This document shows, piece after piece, positions 47,239 through 59,524 of a stretch of DNA of 64,000 bases. Both the position numbers and the translations under genes were made by a program. The notes below the pieces were generated by a model. That model had not been told where the DNA came from. It searched no databases and saw only the letters and a program-made list of their open reading frames with translations. The stretch is taken from the NCBI GenBank assembly GCA_011032825.1, contig JAADJZ010000025.1:1-64000 (forward strand), written 5' to 3'. The DNA is from Massariosphaeria phaeospora. Lineage: Eukaryota > Ascomycota > Dothideomycetes > Pleosporales. Position 1 is the stretch's first letter. Every line of letters starts with the position of its first letter.

Positions 47239-48954
47239 CGCAAGAACGTTTCTTAGATTATTTTTATACAAGAAATTTCGTTTTAAATCAAAGTGTATAC
47301 CTAGCTTCTTGCAGCGAGCTAAGCTAATTAAGCTAGTAATAAAACTTTTAACATAAGCAACGTAAGTAAGCTTTAGCAATTGTACGCTTGCAAGCGTGTT
47401 TGCTATAAGCTCTATGCTTTTCTAGGTTGTAATTTGAACACGTTCTATTCTAGCACTAACAAAGTTAGTAAAAGCAGCGTTGTACTCTTTTGTTTATTTT
47501 TTCTAGTTTTTAGTATTAATTACGTAAGTGTTAGAGCTAGAGTTAAGAATCTATTAGTTGCTAAGCTTGTTAATTTTGTTTCTTAAATTGTTGTTAGCAG
47601 CTAGAGTAGCGTTAAGCTTCTTTTAGCTAATTTCGTTAGCGTAAGCCTTTAGCTTTCGTAGGTACTTAGTGTTAATTAACTAGTAGTTAACCTAGTAATG
47701 TTTTAAACTACATAGGCATTTTGGTTTTGTTTTATTACTATTTTTGTTTTGCTGCTAAAGCTTCGCAACGTTGAGCTTTGCAGCTATTAAGCTAAGTTTT
47801 ATTAATAGCAGTTGTACATGCTTAAAGTAAGTAGTAAACTTGCTAACGTAGTTTTCTACAAATAGAATAGCAGTGCTAGCGTTCTCGAAATCGATTAAAA
47901 CTTGCAAACCTAAGGTTTCGTGCTTTAGATCAATTGTTTAGCAAGCAACTAGAAAATTCTCTTATGCTTTTAATTCTATTGTTTCGAGAACTTTACTAGC
48001 TATGCACATGTTGGTAATTTCTACTTAAAAGCGTAGCTACTTTCTAACTTTTCTACTGCGTAGCAGCGTCTAAAGAGCTTTATATTATGCAATAAAATTG
48101 CGTTGTCGTATTACGTTAAATAGTGCAAAGTGCTTTTTAAGCGTCGTAAGTTGCTTGTATAGCGTATTCTTGTTTTTAATAAAGTAAAAGTGCTTTGCAG
48201 CAATTGTTTTGCTAATTTTAAAGTTAAACTTAGCAAAAGCTTTTTTCTAACGCTTAAACTTAAGGTTTTTTCGCTTCTATTGCTTGCACTTTTATTAGTA
48301 AAGTTTCTGCTGCGTAGTAGTAAAGTAAGCAATTAACGTAGCGTTGTTGTTGTAATCTATAAGTTGAAGTTTTAGTAGTGCTATTAACGTAAGCAAGTTT
48401 GCTACTTTCGTAGCAAAGTTAACGTACTACCAAAGTTCGTTTTTCTACGTAGTATTTTTTTAAATAAACAGCTACTTGTGCTAGTTGTTAGCTCGATTAA
48501 AAACAACAGTTACTTAAGTAACCGCAAGGTTTAACTTAGTAGTTATTGTTTTTAGTAGTTTAGTAGCTTCGTATAGTATAACCTGTTAAGGTTTTAGTTG
48601 TAAATGCTAGTTAGCAGCTTCGTATAGTATAATCAATCGTTGATTACAATCGTAGGTGCTAATTAATTATTGTAAGTAAGCAAGCTTTTAGTTGCAATCT
48701 AGGCTTATAACTATCGTAGTAAAAGTATGCAATTGTTAAAAAGTAAGTGTACAAAGTAGTAAAACAAAGTATTGTATATTGTTCTATTGTGTTCGTGCTA
48801 CTTTTTTAAAAAGCTAGCAGCAAGGCTTATAATATAACGTATCTATAATGCAGCTAAAGTAAAAAGTACTTAATAAGTAAAGAAGTAGCACTAGAATACT
48901 ATTACGTAATCAACTTTTTTTTATAACTGCAATAAATAAACTACTAAATGTACG
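47239..48954. other. AT-rich decayed sequence, unassigned
   Basis: No intact gene. The minus strand from about 48,330 to 48,110 has a 73-codon open frame, basic and Ser/Leu-rich, which looks like a remnant of a longer degraded coding region (about 48,750-48,060). The parent family was not recognised. Confidence 0.45.
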
Positions 48955-49335
48955 TAACGTATTCTACTACTAAGCAAGTTATTTTACTAAGTAAATTAGT
49001 TTCTGCTAAAACTACCTACTCTTTTACTAACGTAATATAGCTTAACAACAAAACGCGCAATTGTCTAACAGCAAAAGTAGAATTTAGCTTGCTTTTTTTG
49101 CTTATAATACATACTAATTCTAAAGCTTTTAGCGCGCTGCTTAGGCGTTCAACGTACTTTATACAACTTTAACTTGTTAATACTACAAAATTACGCATTG
49201 CTTTAAAACTCGCTACGCTAAATATAAACTTACTACTACTAAAGAGCAAACAATTGTCTAATACATACTTAACTTTAATTTGCGAGAATTCGCGCTTCGA
49301 CTGTGCGAAGTAGTAGATATAGCTAATAAAGTACT

Positions 49336-49726
49336 TACGCTAGCGAATAAGTAGAAAGTACTTATTAATAGATATAAGTTAAGTTATAAGTTGCATAAAC
49401 TTTAAGTTAAAATTAAGTTAGAGTTAACCTAGCGTAGGTAGAAGTTAGGTTAGAGTAGTTAAAACTTTAAGTTAAAGTTAAGTTAGAGTTACCTAAATAG
49501 TTAAAAAACTGTAATAAATAAATGTAATAAATATACATAGAAAACTTAATATTAATATAAGTTGTAATATTATGTAAAACCTAAATACAACTCTAAGCTT
49601 TAACTACTTTAACTTAACTTTAACTTAAGCTGCTTAGTAACTAGCGCAAGTTAAAGCTAGAGTTAAGTTAGAATCTAACGTAAGCTAACTTAACTCTAAC
49701 TTAACTTCTACTTATTTACTAGCCTA
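49336..49726. mobile_element. hAT-type short element, 391-bp copy
   Basis: Same layout as the copy at 33,973 but AT-saturated. It begins TACGCTAGCGAATAAG and ends ACTAGCCTA. The flanking 8-mers are AAAGTACT (49,328-49,335) and AAAGTGCT (49,727-49,734), one G/A difference, consistent with mutation after insertion. Confidence 0.83.
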
Positions 49727-51735
49727 AAAGTGCTAGGTGTGCGCGGTAGTAAGCTAGTTAGTAAATACTAAACTAAGCGCTTTGTAACGCGCTTAAATAA
49801 GCTCAAAATAGCTTTTAATCGAGCAAAGAATAGGCAAAGAATACTTTAAAAGAATTTAGAAATAATTAGCGCGTAGTTTAAGCTAGTAAAAGAAACTAAA
49901 GCTAAGTACGACGTTTACAAAAACAATGTACACAACTTTAACAAAACTAGCTTTTAAATAAAGCTAGCTATCGACGGTACTTTAATTTTTATTAGCAGCA
50001 CTTTAAACTCTAAAGTACGCAAGCGTACTTAATATACGCTTGCAAAAATCCAATTAAGAATTAGCTAAGAAATACTAAAGTTTAAGTTACTTAAAGTAAG
50101 CTTGCGTACTACTACACTATTTTATCTACTCTACTTACGCTAAGTAGCAGCGCTAATTTTGCTATTTCTCGCACCTAAAGTTAATTCCTATTAGAATAAC
50201 AAAAATGTTTTTTAGTTTTACTAAGCTTTAAGCGAGCTACTTAGAAATCTAACTTGCTTAGTTGCTTTACTAAATTGCAATACTTTATTGCACCTACTGC
50301 ACCTACTAACTACACTCGAAATATAGTAATACGTCTAGCTAATATTGTAAAGCTCAACGAGCTAAATCGATTACTACAAAAATTATAAAAATCTAATTGC
50401 TTTTAGTAGAAGCGCAATTACTTGAAATTTTTATAGTTTTAGATCTCGCACTTTATAGCGTTAGCAGCAACTATTTTATAGCTATTTTAATTAAGCAACA
50501 TATGTTAAAGCACTTTCTAATTGAATACTACTTTGGCTATTCAAACACTACCTAGCATTATTTCTAAAAATACGCTTAAAAAGTCAAAAAACGCAGTTAC
50601 GTAATTGGGCGACTAGAACAACAAAACGCTAGTAGAGCTGCAAAGCGCCAATTGCCAACGTCGTGCAAAAATCAATTATCTAATCTCGCTCTAGCTGCGT
50701 TAAACGCTAGGCATTGCGAACTAAAGCTTTGCACTTAGAAATTATTGCTCTAACTAGCGCATTTAGCGGCCGCAGGCAACGCGTTTGCAGCGAACTTCTA
50801 GTACTTTTGAACTAATACCGCTCGACAACGACGCTACGCAGAAGCGCGCTGTTGAAAACTCAAGTAGGTACAGTTTTAGTAAATTAACAGTTTAAATTTA
50901 AAACTTTTCTAATAGCGAGGTAGTTAGCTATTTGTATACTAATAGTTTAGCGATTTAGCGCTTCTATGTAGGTAACGCTAGAGCAAGCCTACGCTACGCA
51001 TAAACGCTAAGTTAAAAGTTATGTTTTATTGCTACGCCTACGCTTGCTAAGCTCGCTACTTCGCTTTCGTTGCTGCAGCTACTTATTCTTTGCTTCTAAA
51101 AGTTTCTTTTGTTTTTTAGAGCGAAATTGGTTTTGCTAGGTACTATTTGCTTTTTTAAGCGCTTTATCTTGCGCTACAACCTACTCGTTCGCTCGCCTAA
51201 ACTAGTTAACGTTTATTAGCTTATTTGCTTCGTAGCCTAGCGCTAGTGCTGCTTTATACTTAAAGCTATTCAACTTAGAGCGCGTTACTAGCGAAGTTAG
51301 CAAAAAGAAAGTAGCTATCGTTGTTTAAGTAACTGCTAGGCAGCTTGCTTAACTACTTCGAACCGAAAAAGTAGTGCGCTAGGTATTAGCTACTAAGCTA
51401 GCACTTAGCTAAAATAACTTAGCACTTGCGAAAAGCACCTAGGTAGCTTAAACTATCTTAAATAGTAAAGAGTTACGAGCTTTCTAGGTAACTAGGCTAG
51501 TAGAAATTATTTGCGCAGTAGCTTCTTTAGAGCGCTTCTTGCTTTTAACCTAAGCGAAATTCTTTAGGCGAGGTAAAAGCTTTAGGCAGCTACTTCGTAG
51601 AGAGTATAATTGCTAGTAATTGTAAATTTCGTTTACTAGAATCTTGCTGTTGCTAAAGTAGATAATATAGTAAAGCTAGTGTTTGCAAAGCAATTTATAC
51701 GTTTTAGTAAACGCACCTAAATAAGCACTGCTATA

Positions 51736-53582
51736 ACGTACCTTACGAGCTCGCTGGACACACGAGTTCGCCGAACACTTTTGCTAAGCTTCTACTAACT
51801 CTACCTATGTACACGATGCTTCTACAACAACACTAGATAAAGCTTTCTAATAAACGTTAAATACAAACTGCTCTTTAAGCTTTTAAACAAAACGCAACAC
51901 TTTTTTTGCAACGCGCTGCAGCTATCTATAACGTCTTTTAAGCAACACTAAGCAATTAACGCGCTAAACAGCCTTTACAAGCAGATTACAAGCTTAAATT
52001 AATAAATCTAACAAAAACTAAAAAGAGCGTAGTTGTTAAGTATATACTTAAGCTTATTACGCGCGGATTTTTTTCTAGGCTTGCAGCTGTAGCTAATATA
52101 GCCAATTCCTTGCGCGCAAAGCGCAATCTAGGCTAAGTTAGCTTAAACTAGCTTAGTACGTAAGTTAAGCACTGCTCTAAGTTTACAATAAAGTTTAATT
52201 GCAAGTACAATTATAAAAAAGCGCTTTGCGAGAACCTAGAGGTTATCTAAAGCTAGTTTAGCCTAGTAGCTAACATTAAAGCTAAGTACAGCATTTAGAA
52301 TAAAAACATGTACAACTTTAACAAAACAGGCTTTATAATAGGCTAAATAACAACTAAAGCAGTTGTTACAGCTTTAGAGAAACGAAAACAGCTAAAGGCA
52401 ATACAGCAAGGCAATAGAAAATAAACAACAGTTATTTAAAGCATTAACGCAACAAAGTAAGCTATTCTACTTTTTATTATTTTTAAAAGCTGCTATTACT
52501 TTTTTGCTTAGTACAAAGAAAAAAATCTGCTTTAAGACTAGGTTATTGCAGTTTCTAAAAACGGCTAGACAACAAATAAGCTTAGCCTATAGTAGTTAAA
52601 GCACTTTAATAAGTATACAAAGAAAAAAGTAGTTAGTGCTTACTAACTACTCGCAATTGACAGCTATAAGAGCTATAACTCGCTTGCATTCTAGCAATAC
52701 TGCAAGAAAAACAAAATTATTACTATTTGTATGCTTCCGCACTTATTGCACTTTTTACAGCTTTTTAATGTAAGTTGTTTTGCTTTTTTAAAAAAAGCGT
52801 ACAGGCGCTAAGCTAAAGATTTTATGCGCAACTAAATTACTTACATTACAAAACTTAAGTTTTTACTATGCTTTATACGCGCCTATAATGCAGCAATTAC
52901 TTTTAGTAATATTTAAAAAAAGTTTTAAAGCGCTAAATTGGTTTTATTTAACTTAAAACAAGTTATAACAGCTTTTAACGTTTAGTTGCGTACTTTATTA
53001 CTACTACTATTTATTAACAACAAGCCTTGGCAGTTGCAAACTTTAAGCAATACTCTTAAACTAAAGTTGCAATTAACGCTTGTAAAAGCAAAAATTTAAA
53101 AGCATATAAATAGCTTACTAACGTCTATAGTAAAAGCTTTTAAAAAAGTTTTAAAAAAAGCAGCTATTATCGCGCACAAGCTAGTGTTAGCGCAAAAAAA
53201 AATTGCAAAGCTTTAAGCAGCAAATAAAGCTGCTACGCAACGTAGATTGCATAAAAGAAAGTAAGTTTAAGCAGAAAAAACTTTAATAGTTAAGAATAAA
53301 GCTTGTTTAACTGCTCTAAAGGAGTTTGAAGCGCGTAGTAATAAAAAAAAGCTAAAAACGCAGGTGCGCGCTAAAGCAGGTGAACTATCTCAAAAGCAGT
53401 GTAGATAGTGCAGTTAGACTAAGCATAACGCACGTACGTGTAAGCAAGTAGCAAAAGTAAACTTTAAATAATATCTTAAGTTAGATTGCTCTATATAGAG
53501 CTAAAGTAAGCTGTTTTGCGCTAGAATAAAGTAGTTTTGGTAGGAGCTTGGCAAAAGTGTCCGGCGAGCTCGTAAAGTACGT
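51736..53582 (+). mobile_element. Fot1/pogo-like family A element
   Basis: 1,847 bp, flanked by TA (51,734-51,735 and 53,583-53,584). Collinear with 24,781-26,644 but its right end lacks 17 bp: one of the two subterminal TTCGGCGAAC-type repeats is gone, as if the repeats recombined. The transposase frame is closed by stops. Confidence 0.88.
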
Positions 53583-53584
53583 TA

Positions 53585-54837
53585 GTTATTAGCTTTTAAT
53601 AGCTTAAGTTGCTTATTTAGTAATTGTAAAGTAAAAAGTGTAATTCGCCGAAGAAGCAGTTGAAACTTTAGAATCTTAGCAACTAAGTTAGGCACTTTGC
53701 CGTAGGCTTAGCCTATTTTAGTTTTGTACGTATTTACTTAGTTCTTAACGTAGAAGTCTACTAATAGTACTACATTCTAGAAGTAACTTTTAGCTAACAC
53801 GAAACTTTTCTTGATATAACGATAAAAGCTTTTCGCTTCGAGAAGTTGCCTTGTACGCAGTTAGCTAGCAGTAAGCTTAGCTAACTCTACTGCGAATTTA
53901 GCTATAGAAATTAATAGTAAGCTTTACTTAGTACTAAAGTTAAGTAGAAACTTGCAGTAGCACTTCGCTTACTTATTTCAAAATAGTAGCTAGTACTTGC
54001 TAAAGTACTTTAGTAGTTTCGAAAACTTCTTGTAGTTGTTCTAAATAGACTAGCAGCAAAGCTCAAACTCTTTAGTAGTAAAAGCGTTAACAAAAGTGTA
54101 CTACTAGGCTATGAAACCTAGTCTAGCAGCTTTAATTTTCTTTTTTTCTTTTTTTCTATAGGCTTAGCGTATATTTTACGCTTTAATTGCTTAAGCTTTA
54201 ACGTTCTTGTTAATGTGCTAGATGCAAAGTCGTAGTAGAACTTAAGAAAAGTTTTAGTACAAAGCAGCTTTCAACTCGCTATTATTGTTAGTAACAAAAT
54301 AGAGTAGAGATACTTTTACGTTATTAGCGTAGCGCTTAAGCGCTTTTATTGCTAAGCTATAGTTGTTCTTTAACTTGCTGCTAAAAAAGTAGTACGCTAC
54401 GTTAAACGTAGTACTAACGCTAGTAATTCTGTTTATATGCAATAGCAGCATATTAAACTAGTTTGTTTTGTACGTAGCGTTAAGCAATAGTACGTTAAAG
54501 TTCTTTTTTAAAAGTTTGCGTAAAAGTAGGTAAGCAAAAAACACAAACTTTAAGTAGTTTTTCTTGTCGTATAGGTGCTTTGCGTAGTACCTGCTTTTCG
54601 CAGAATCTCTAGCTACAAGCAAATTAATAAAAGCTTTTATTTTAAACTTTTTATTAAGCTAGGCGAGAGTTAGCTAGTAGCATTTGTTGTATATGTCTCG
54701 CAAGTTAATCTTAACGCTTAATTTAATAAGTTTTAATAGTATAGTTCGTAATAGGCAGCGTAACTAGTAACTATGCTGTATAATACTTTTTGTTGCACTA
54801 TCTATTTTTTTTTATCTAAAGCAGCGCTAATTTAGTA
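53585..54837 (-). mobile_element. Second MULE-like transposase remnant
   Basis: A minus-strand frame (best at 54,254-54,451) contains ALKRYANNVKVSLLYFVTNN followed by SELKAALY, matching the MULE transposase block in which a TDxE-like motif is expected; the Asp codons are now Asn. Further downstream the minus strand continues with basic coding-like sequence broken by stops. It lies between two family A pogo copies, opposite in direction to the MULE remnant at 60.9 kb. Whether it belongs to the same large element or to a nested one is unclear. Confidence 0.55.
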
Positions 54838-54839
54838 TA

Positions 54840-56703
54840 ACGTACTTTACGAGCTCGCTAGACACACGAGTTCGCCGAACACTTTTGCTAAGCTTCTACC
54901 AACTCTACCTATGTACACAATGCCTCTACAACAACACTAAATAGAGCTTTCTAATAAACGTTAAATACAAACTACTCTTTAAGCTTTTAAACAAAACGCA
55001 ACACTTTCTTTGCAACGCGCTGCAGCTATCTATAACGTTTTTTAAGCAACACTAAGCAATTAACGCGCTAGATAGCCTTCACAAGCAAATTACAAGCCTA
55101 AATTAATAAATCTAACAAAGACTAAGAAAAGCGTAGTTGTTAAGTATATACTTAAGCTTATTACGCGCGGATTTTCTTCTAGGCTTGCAGCTGTAGCTAA
55201 TATAGCTAATTTTTTACGCGCAAAGCGCAATCTAGGCTAAGTTAGCTTAAACTAGCCTAGTACGTAGGTTAAGCACTGCTTTAAGTTTACAATAAAGTTT
55301 AATTGCAAGTACAATTATAAGAAAGCGTTTTGCGAGAACTTAAAAGTTATTCAAAGCTAGTTTAGCCTAGTAGCTAACATTAAGGCTAAGTACAGCATCT
55401 AAAATAAAGACACGTACAACTTTAACAAAACAAGCTTTATAATAGGCTAGATAACAACTAAAGCAGTTGTTACAGCTTTAGAGAAACAAAAACGGCCAAA
55501 GGCAATACAGCAAGGTAATAGAAAATAAACAACAGTCATCCAAAGCATTAACGCAACAAAGTAAGCTATTTTACTTTTTATTATTTTTAAAGGCTGCTAT
55601 TACTTTTTTGCTTAGTACAAAAAGAAGAATCTGCTTTAAAACTAGGTTATTCTAGTTTCTAAGAATAGCTAAACAATAAATAAGCTTAGCCTATAGTAGT
55701 TAAAGCACTTTAATAAGTATACAAAAAAAAAAGTAGTTAGTGCCTACTAACTACTCGCAATTGACAGCTATAAGAGCTATAACTCGCTTGCATTTTAGCA
55801 ATACTGCAAAAAAAACAAGATTATTACTATTTATATGCTTTTGCACTTATCGCACTTTTTGCAGCTTTTTAATGTAAGTTGTTTTATTTTTTTAAAAAAA
55901 GCGTACAGGCGCTAAGACAAAGATTTTATGCGCAACTAAATTACTTACATTACAAAACTTAAGTTTCTACTATGCTTTATACGCGCTTATAATGCAGCAA
56001 TTACTTTTAGTAATATCTAAAAAGAGTTTCAAGGCGCTAGATTAGTTTTATTTAACCTAAAATAAGTTATAACAGCTCTTAACGTTTAGTTGCGTACTCT
56101 ATTACTACTACTATTTATTAACAACGAGCCTTAGCAGTTGCAAACTTTAAGCAATACTTTTAAACTAAAGTCGCAATTGACGCTTGTAAAAGCAAGAATT
56201 TAAAAGTATATAGATAGCTTACCAACGTTTATAGTAGAAGCCTTTAAAAAAGTTTTAAAAAGAGCAGCTATTATCGCGCACAAGCTAGTGTTAGCGCAAA
56301 AAAAAATCGCAAAGCTTTAAGTAGCAAATAAAGCTGCTACGCAACGTAGATTGCATAAAAGAAAGCAGGTTTAAGCAGAAAGAACTTTAATAGTTGAAAA
56401 TAAAGCTTGTTTAACTGCTCTAAAGAAGTTTAGAGCGCGTAGTAATAAAAAAAAGCTAAAGACGCAAGTACGCGCTAAAGCAAGTGAACTATCTTAAAAG
56501 TAGTGTAAATAGTGTAGTTAAACTAGGCATAACGCACGTACGTGTAAGCAAGTAGCAAAAGTAAACTTTAAATAATATCTTAGGTTAGATTGCTTTATAT
56601 AGAGCTAAAGTAAGCTGTTTTGCGCTAGAATAGAGTGGTTTTGGTAGGAGCTTGGCAAAAGTGTTCGGCGAACTCGTGTATTCAGCGAGCTCGTAAAGTA
56701 CGT
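54840..56703 (+). mobile_element. Fot1/pogo-like family A element
   Basis: 1,864 bp, the same length as the copy at 24,781, flanked by TA (54,838-54,839 and 56,704-56,705). Both subterminal repeats are kept at the right end. The transposase frame runs through with stops. It differs from the other A copies mostly by C/T and G/A. Confidence 0.88.
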
Positions 56704-56939
56704 TAGCTAAGCTTGTAATTGTAATTAAAATTAACTACTATAAAATTCTACCTACTGCTACTAGATAGCTAAAGCATAGCTTTTTATTTACACTTACTTA
56801 TACGAAAGCTAGCAGCTTAGCTACTTATAGCTACGCTTTTAAACTTGCGCTCTTTAGCGCACCAAAGCTATACAAGCTTATTTTTTTTAGAAAACTTACT
56901 TAATTTAATGCTAACTAAGTACTCGTAAGTACGCTAGCG

Positions 56940-57256
56940 AATAAGTAAGAGGTACCTATTGTTGGGTATAAGTTGAGTTAGAGTCGCACAGACCTAAAGT
57001 TAAAGTTAAGTTAGAGTAATCAAAGCGTAGGTTAAAGTTAGGTTATAGGTACTACCTTTAGGTTAATAAACCTATTATAACTAGCTGTTATAATTATAAA
57101 AAGAAAATATATTAAAATATAGAATTGTAGAGGTCTGTGCTAACCTAACCTATACCTACGCTAAAACGTTTTAGCGTAGGTATAGGTTGAGTTAGCACTA
57201 GAGTCTTACGTAAGCTAACTTAACTTTAACTTAACTTATACCTATTTACTACTCTA
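56940..57256. mobile_element. hAT-type short element, 317-bp copy
   Basis: Begins TACGCTAGCGAATAAG and ends TTTACTACTCTA, with an exact 8-bp duplication CTCGTAAG (56,932-56,939 and 57,257-57,264). It has the internal CTAAAACGTTTTAG palindrome and is reversed relative to the copy at 2,276. Confidence 0.87.
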
Positions 57257-57673
57257 CTCGTAAGAGCGTAAAATTACGTTGATTTAGTTAACTGCTTTTT
57301 GGTACGTGTATACTAAGTACTATAAAAAAATAAAGTTTTGTTTTAGCACGAAAAGAGAGTTCATCGCGAGTAGAGAAAATAAAGATTAACTAAGTAGAAA
57401 TAACGGCAAAGCAAACGCATTTAAACGAGCTTTAGATAAAGCCGCTAGCGTTGCACTGCAGTTTTAGCAAAACTAGCGCCTAACTAGCGCAGCTGCTAAT
57501 TTGCAGCGCGCTAACGTACTTGCTAGCTTTACAATACTTGCACCTAGTGTAGCTTTACAAGTAGTTGTTCAAAACACTTAGCAACAACGGCAATCGAATA
57601 TGCTCGCTAAGTTTAGTATTATCCAACTTCTAAAGAAATTGTTGCAGCGCGTTGCAATATTATTTTACAACTA

Positions 57674-59522
57674 ACGTAAACTACTAGTAACTTAGCTAAA
57701 CTAGTAACCTAGCTAAAAATGCTTGGCACAACTAACTTATCTCAAAGAACATTAAATTAATTGCTATCGAACAAGAGACCTGCGTACGTCGTGCTAGTTT
57801 TAAATTTAAAAGCTTTTTTTGTATTCTTTTAGCAGGTTCGAGTATTGTGCCTTGTATTACTATAGTTTTTACAGCGCCGTAGAGCTAGTTGTGCTTTTTT
57901 TTAACTTTCTTTACTACGCGCTTTCTTTAATAGCTAAAGCGCTGTAAACGCTTTAGCAGCTACTTGCGCTAATTCGTTACTATACTCTATTGTACTACTA
58001 TGCTAAATCTGCTTCTGTTTGCGCAATTTCTGCTTGGTTATCTTTGCTAATTGATTTTTAAGCTTTTTAATATAGTAGTCCTTAAGCGCGTTTTAATACA
58101 GCATTAATTTAGCTCTTTTTACAAGCTAAGAGAAGCTACTTTGCGCTAAAGTAAGCAATTTAGTAATAGAATCGCGTACTAGCTTTAATTGCGATCTAAA
58201 TTCAAGTGTATTGCTTAGAGTTTTTAACTGCTACGGCGTTTCTAGTGCAAAGAGTAGTAGCAAAGTACGCAGCTATACTTTAAAACAACTAAGAACTACT
58301 TGCGCGTTAATAGAAACTAGCTCTAAAGCTTTAAAAGCTTTTTTGCAGTTCTTTATTGTAAACACTTTAAAAAACGCGTTTTTAAAGGCTAGTAGAAAGC
58401 TTTTTTTGTTAATATAGAAAACGCGCTAGCGCGCTAAGTTTCAAACGCGTTAAGAGTACTTTAGCTTTAGCAGCAAAAAGTAAACTACATCTAGCAGCTA
58501 AAGAATATAAAATAAATAAGCTAGCATGCAAAGCGTAAAAATCTTGTTCTTAAAGCAATAGTTTTTGAAATTCTAAAATTAGTAGCTTTTATAGCCGTTT
58601 AAAATAAGTAGCTAATACTTCTTTACCTAACGCGCTTTTGTATGCGCGTTAAAGTACTTTAACTACTTAAAACTAAAAGCGTTGTTTATCTAGCTATTTT
58701 TAGAAACTAAAAGCTTCTAGTTGCTAAGTATAAAGTTCTTTTTGTACTATGCTAAAATGTAAACGCGCTCTTTGTAAATAATAAACAACGAGATTGCGTA
58801 CTCTGTAGCGCAAATGCTCTAGATAACTATTACCTACTCTTAATTGCCTAGCTAGATAAAATTAAGTTGAGTACGTTTTTAAAAACTTGTAACAACTTTT
58901 ATAGAACTAATTACGCTTATTTAAAAGCTAGTTTTGTTAAAGTTGTGCACGTCGTTGTCGTAGACGCTGTACTTAGCTTTAGTGTTCTTTACTAGCTTAA
59001 ACTACGCGCTAATTATCTTTAAATTCTCTTGAAGTATTCTTTGCCTATCTTTGGCTTAATTGAAAGCTATTTTGAGCTTAGATAAACGCGTTACGAAGCG
59101 CGCAAGCTAGTTTTTGCTTACTAGCTTGCTACTACGCTCGCCTAGCAGTTTATCAACTATATTAGCTACTTTAAATAGAAAAAGCGCAAATTCTCGCGCG
59201 TTAAAGTTAAGAATGTATTAGACAATTGTTTCTTTTTTGGTGCTTGTAAGCTTACGAAAAGTAAACGTAGTTTTTAAGCTAAAAAGTATTTCTTTATCGC
59301 GTTTAGCAAGTTAATAGTAAATAATAGTAAAAAACTATGTAGCTGCGCAGAGGCTTTAGAATTTGCTAGCTCTAAAAGCTTTAAAAGCAAGAAAAAGTTT
59401 GCTTTTGTATTTACGTAATTGCGCGTTCGTAGGTGTAAGCGTAGTAGAAGCAAGTTAGTATTCGTAGTTTTAGCATTTTTTGGCTAGGTTACTAGTTTAG
59501 CTAAGTTACTAGTAGTTTACGT
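57674..59522 (-). mobile_element. Fot1/pogo-like element, reverse, uninterrupted
   Basis: An 1,849-bp element with nearly perfect inverted ends of about 47 bp beginning ACGTAAACTACTAGTAAC, flanked by TA (57,672-57,673 and 59,523-59,524). It serves as the undisturbed reference for the interrupted copies at 42 and 24,112. The minus-strand transposase is broken by stops; short open frames on the plus strand are antisense shadows. Confidence 0.9.
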
Positions 59523-59524
59523 TA

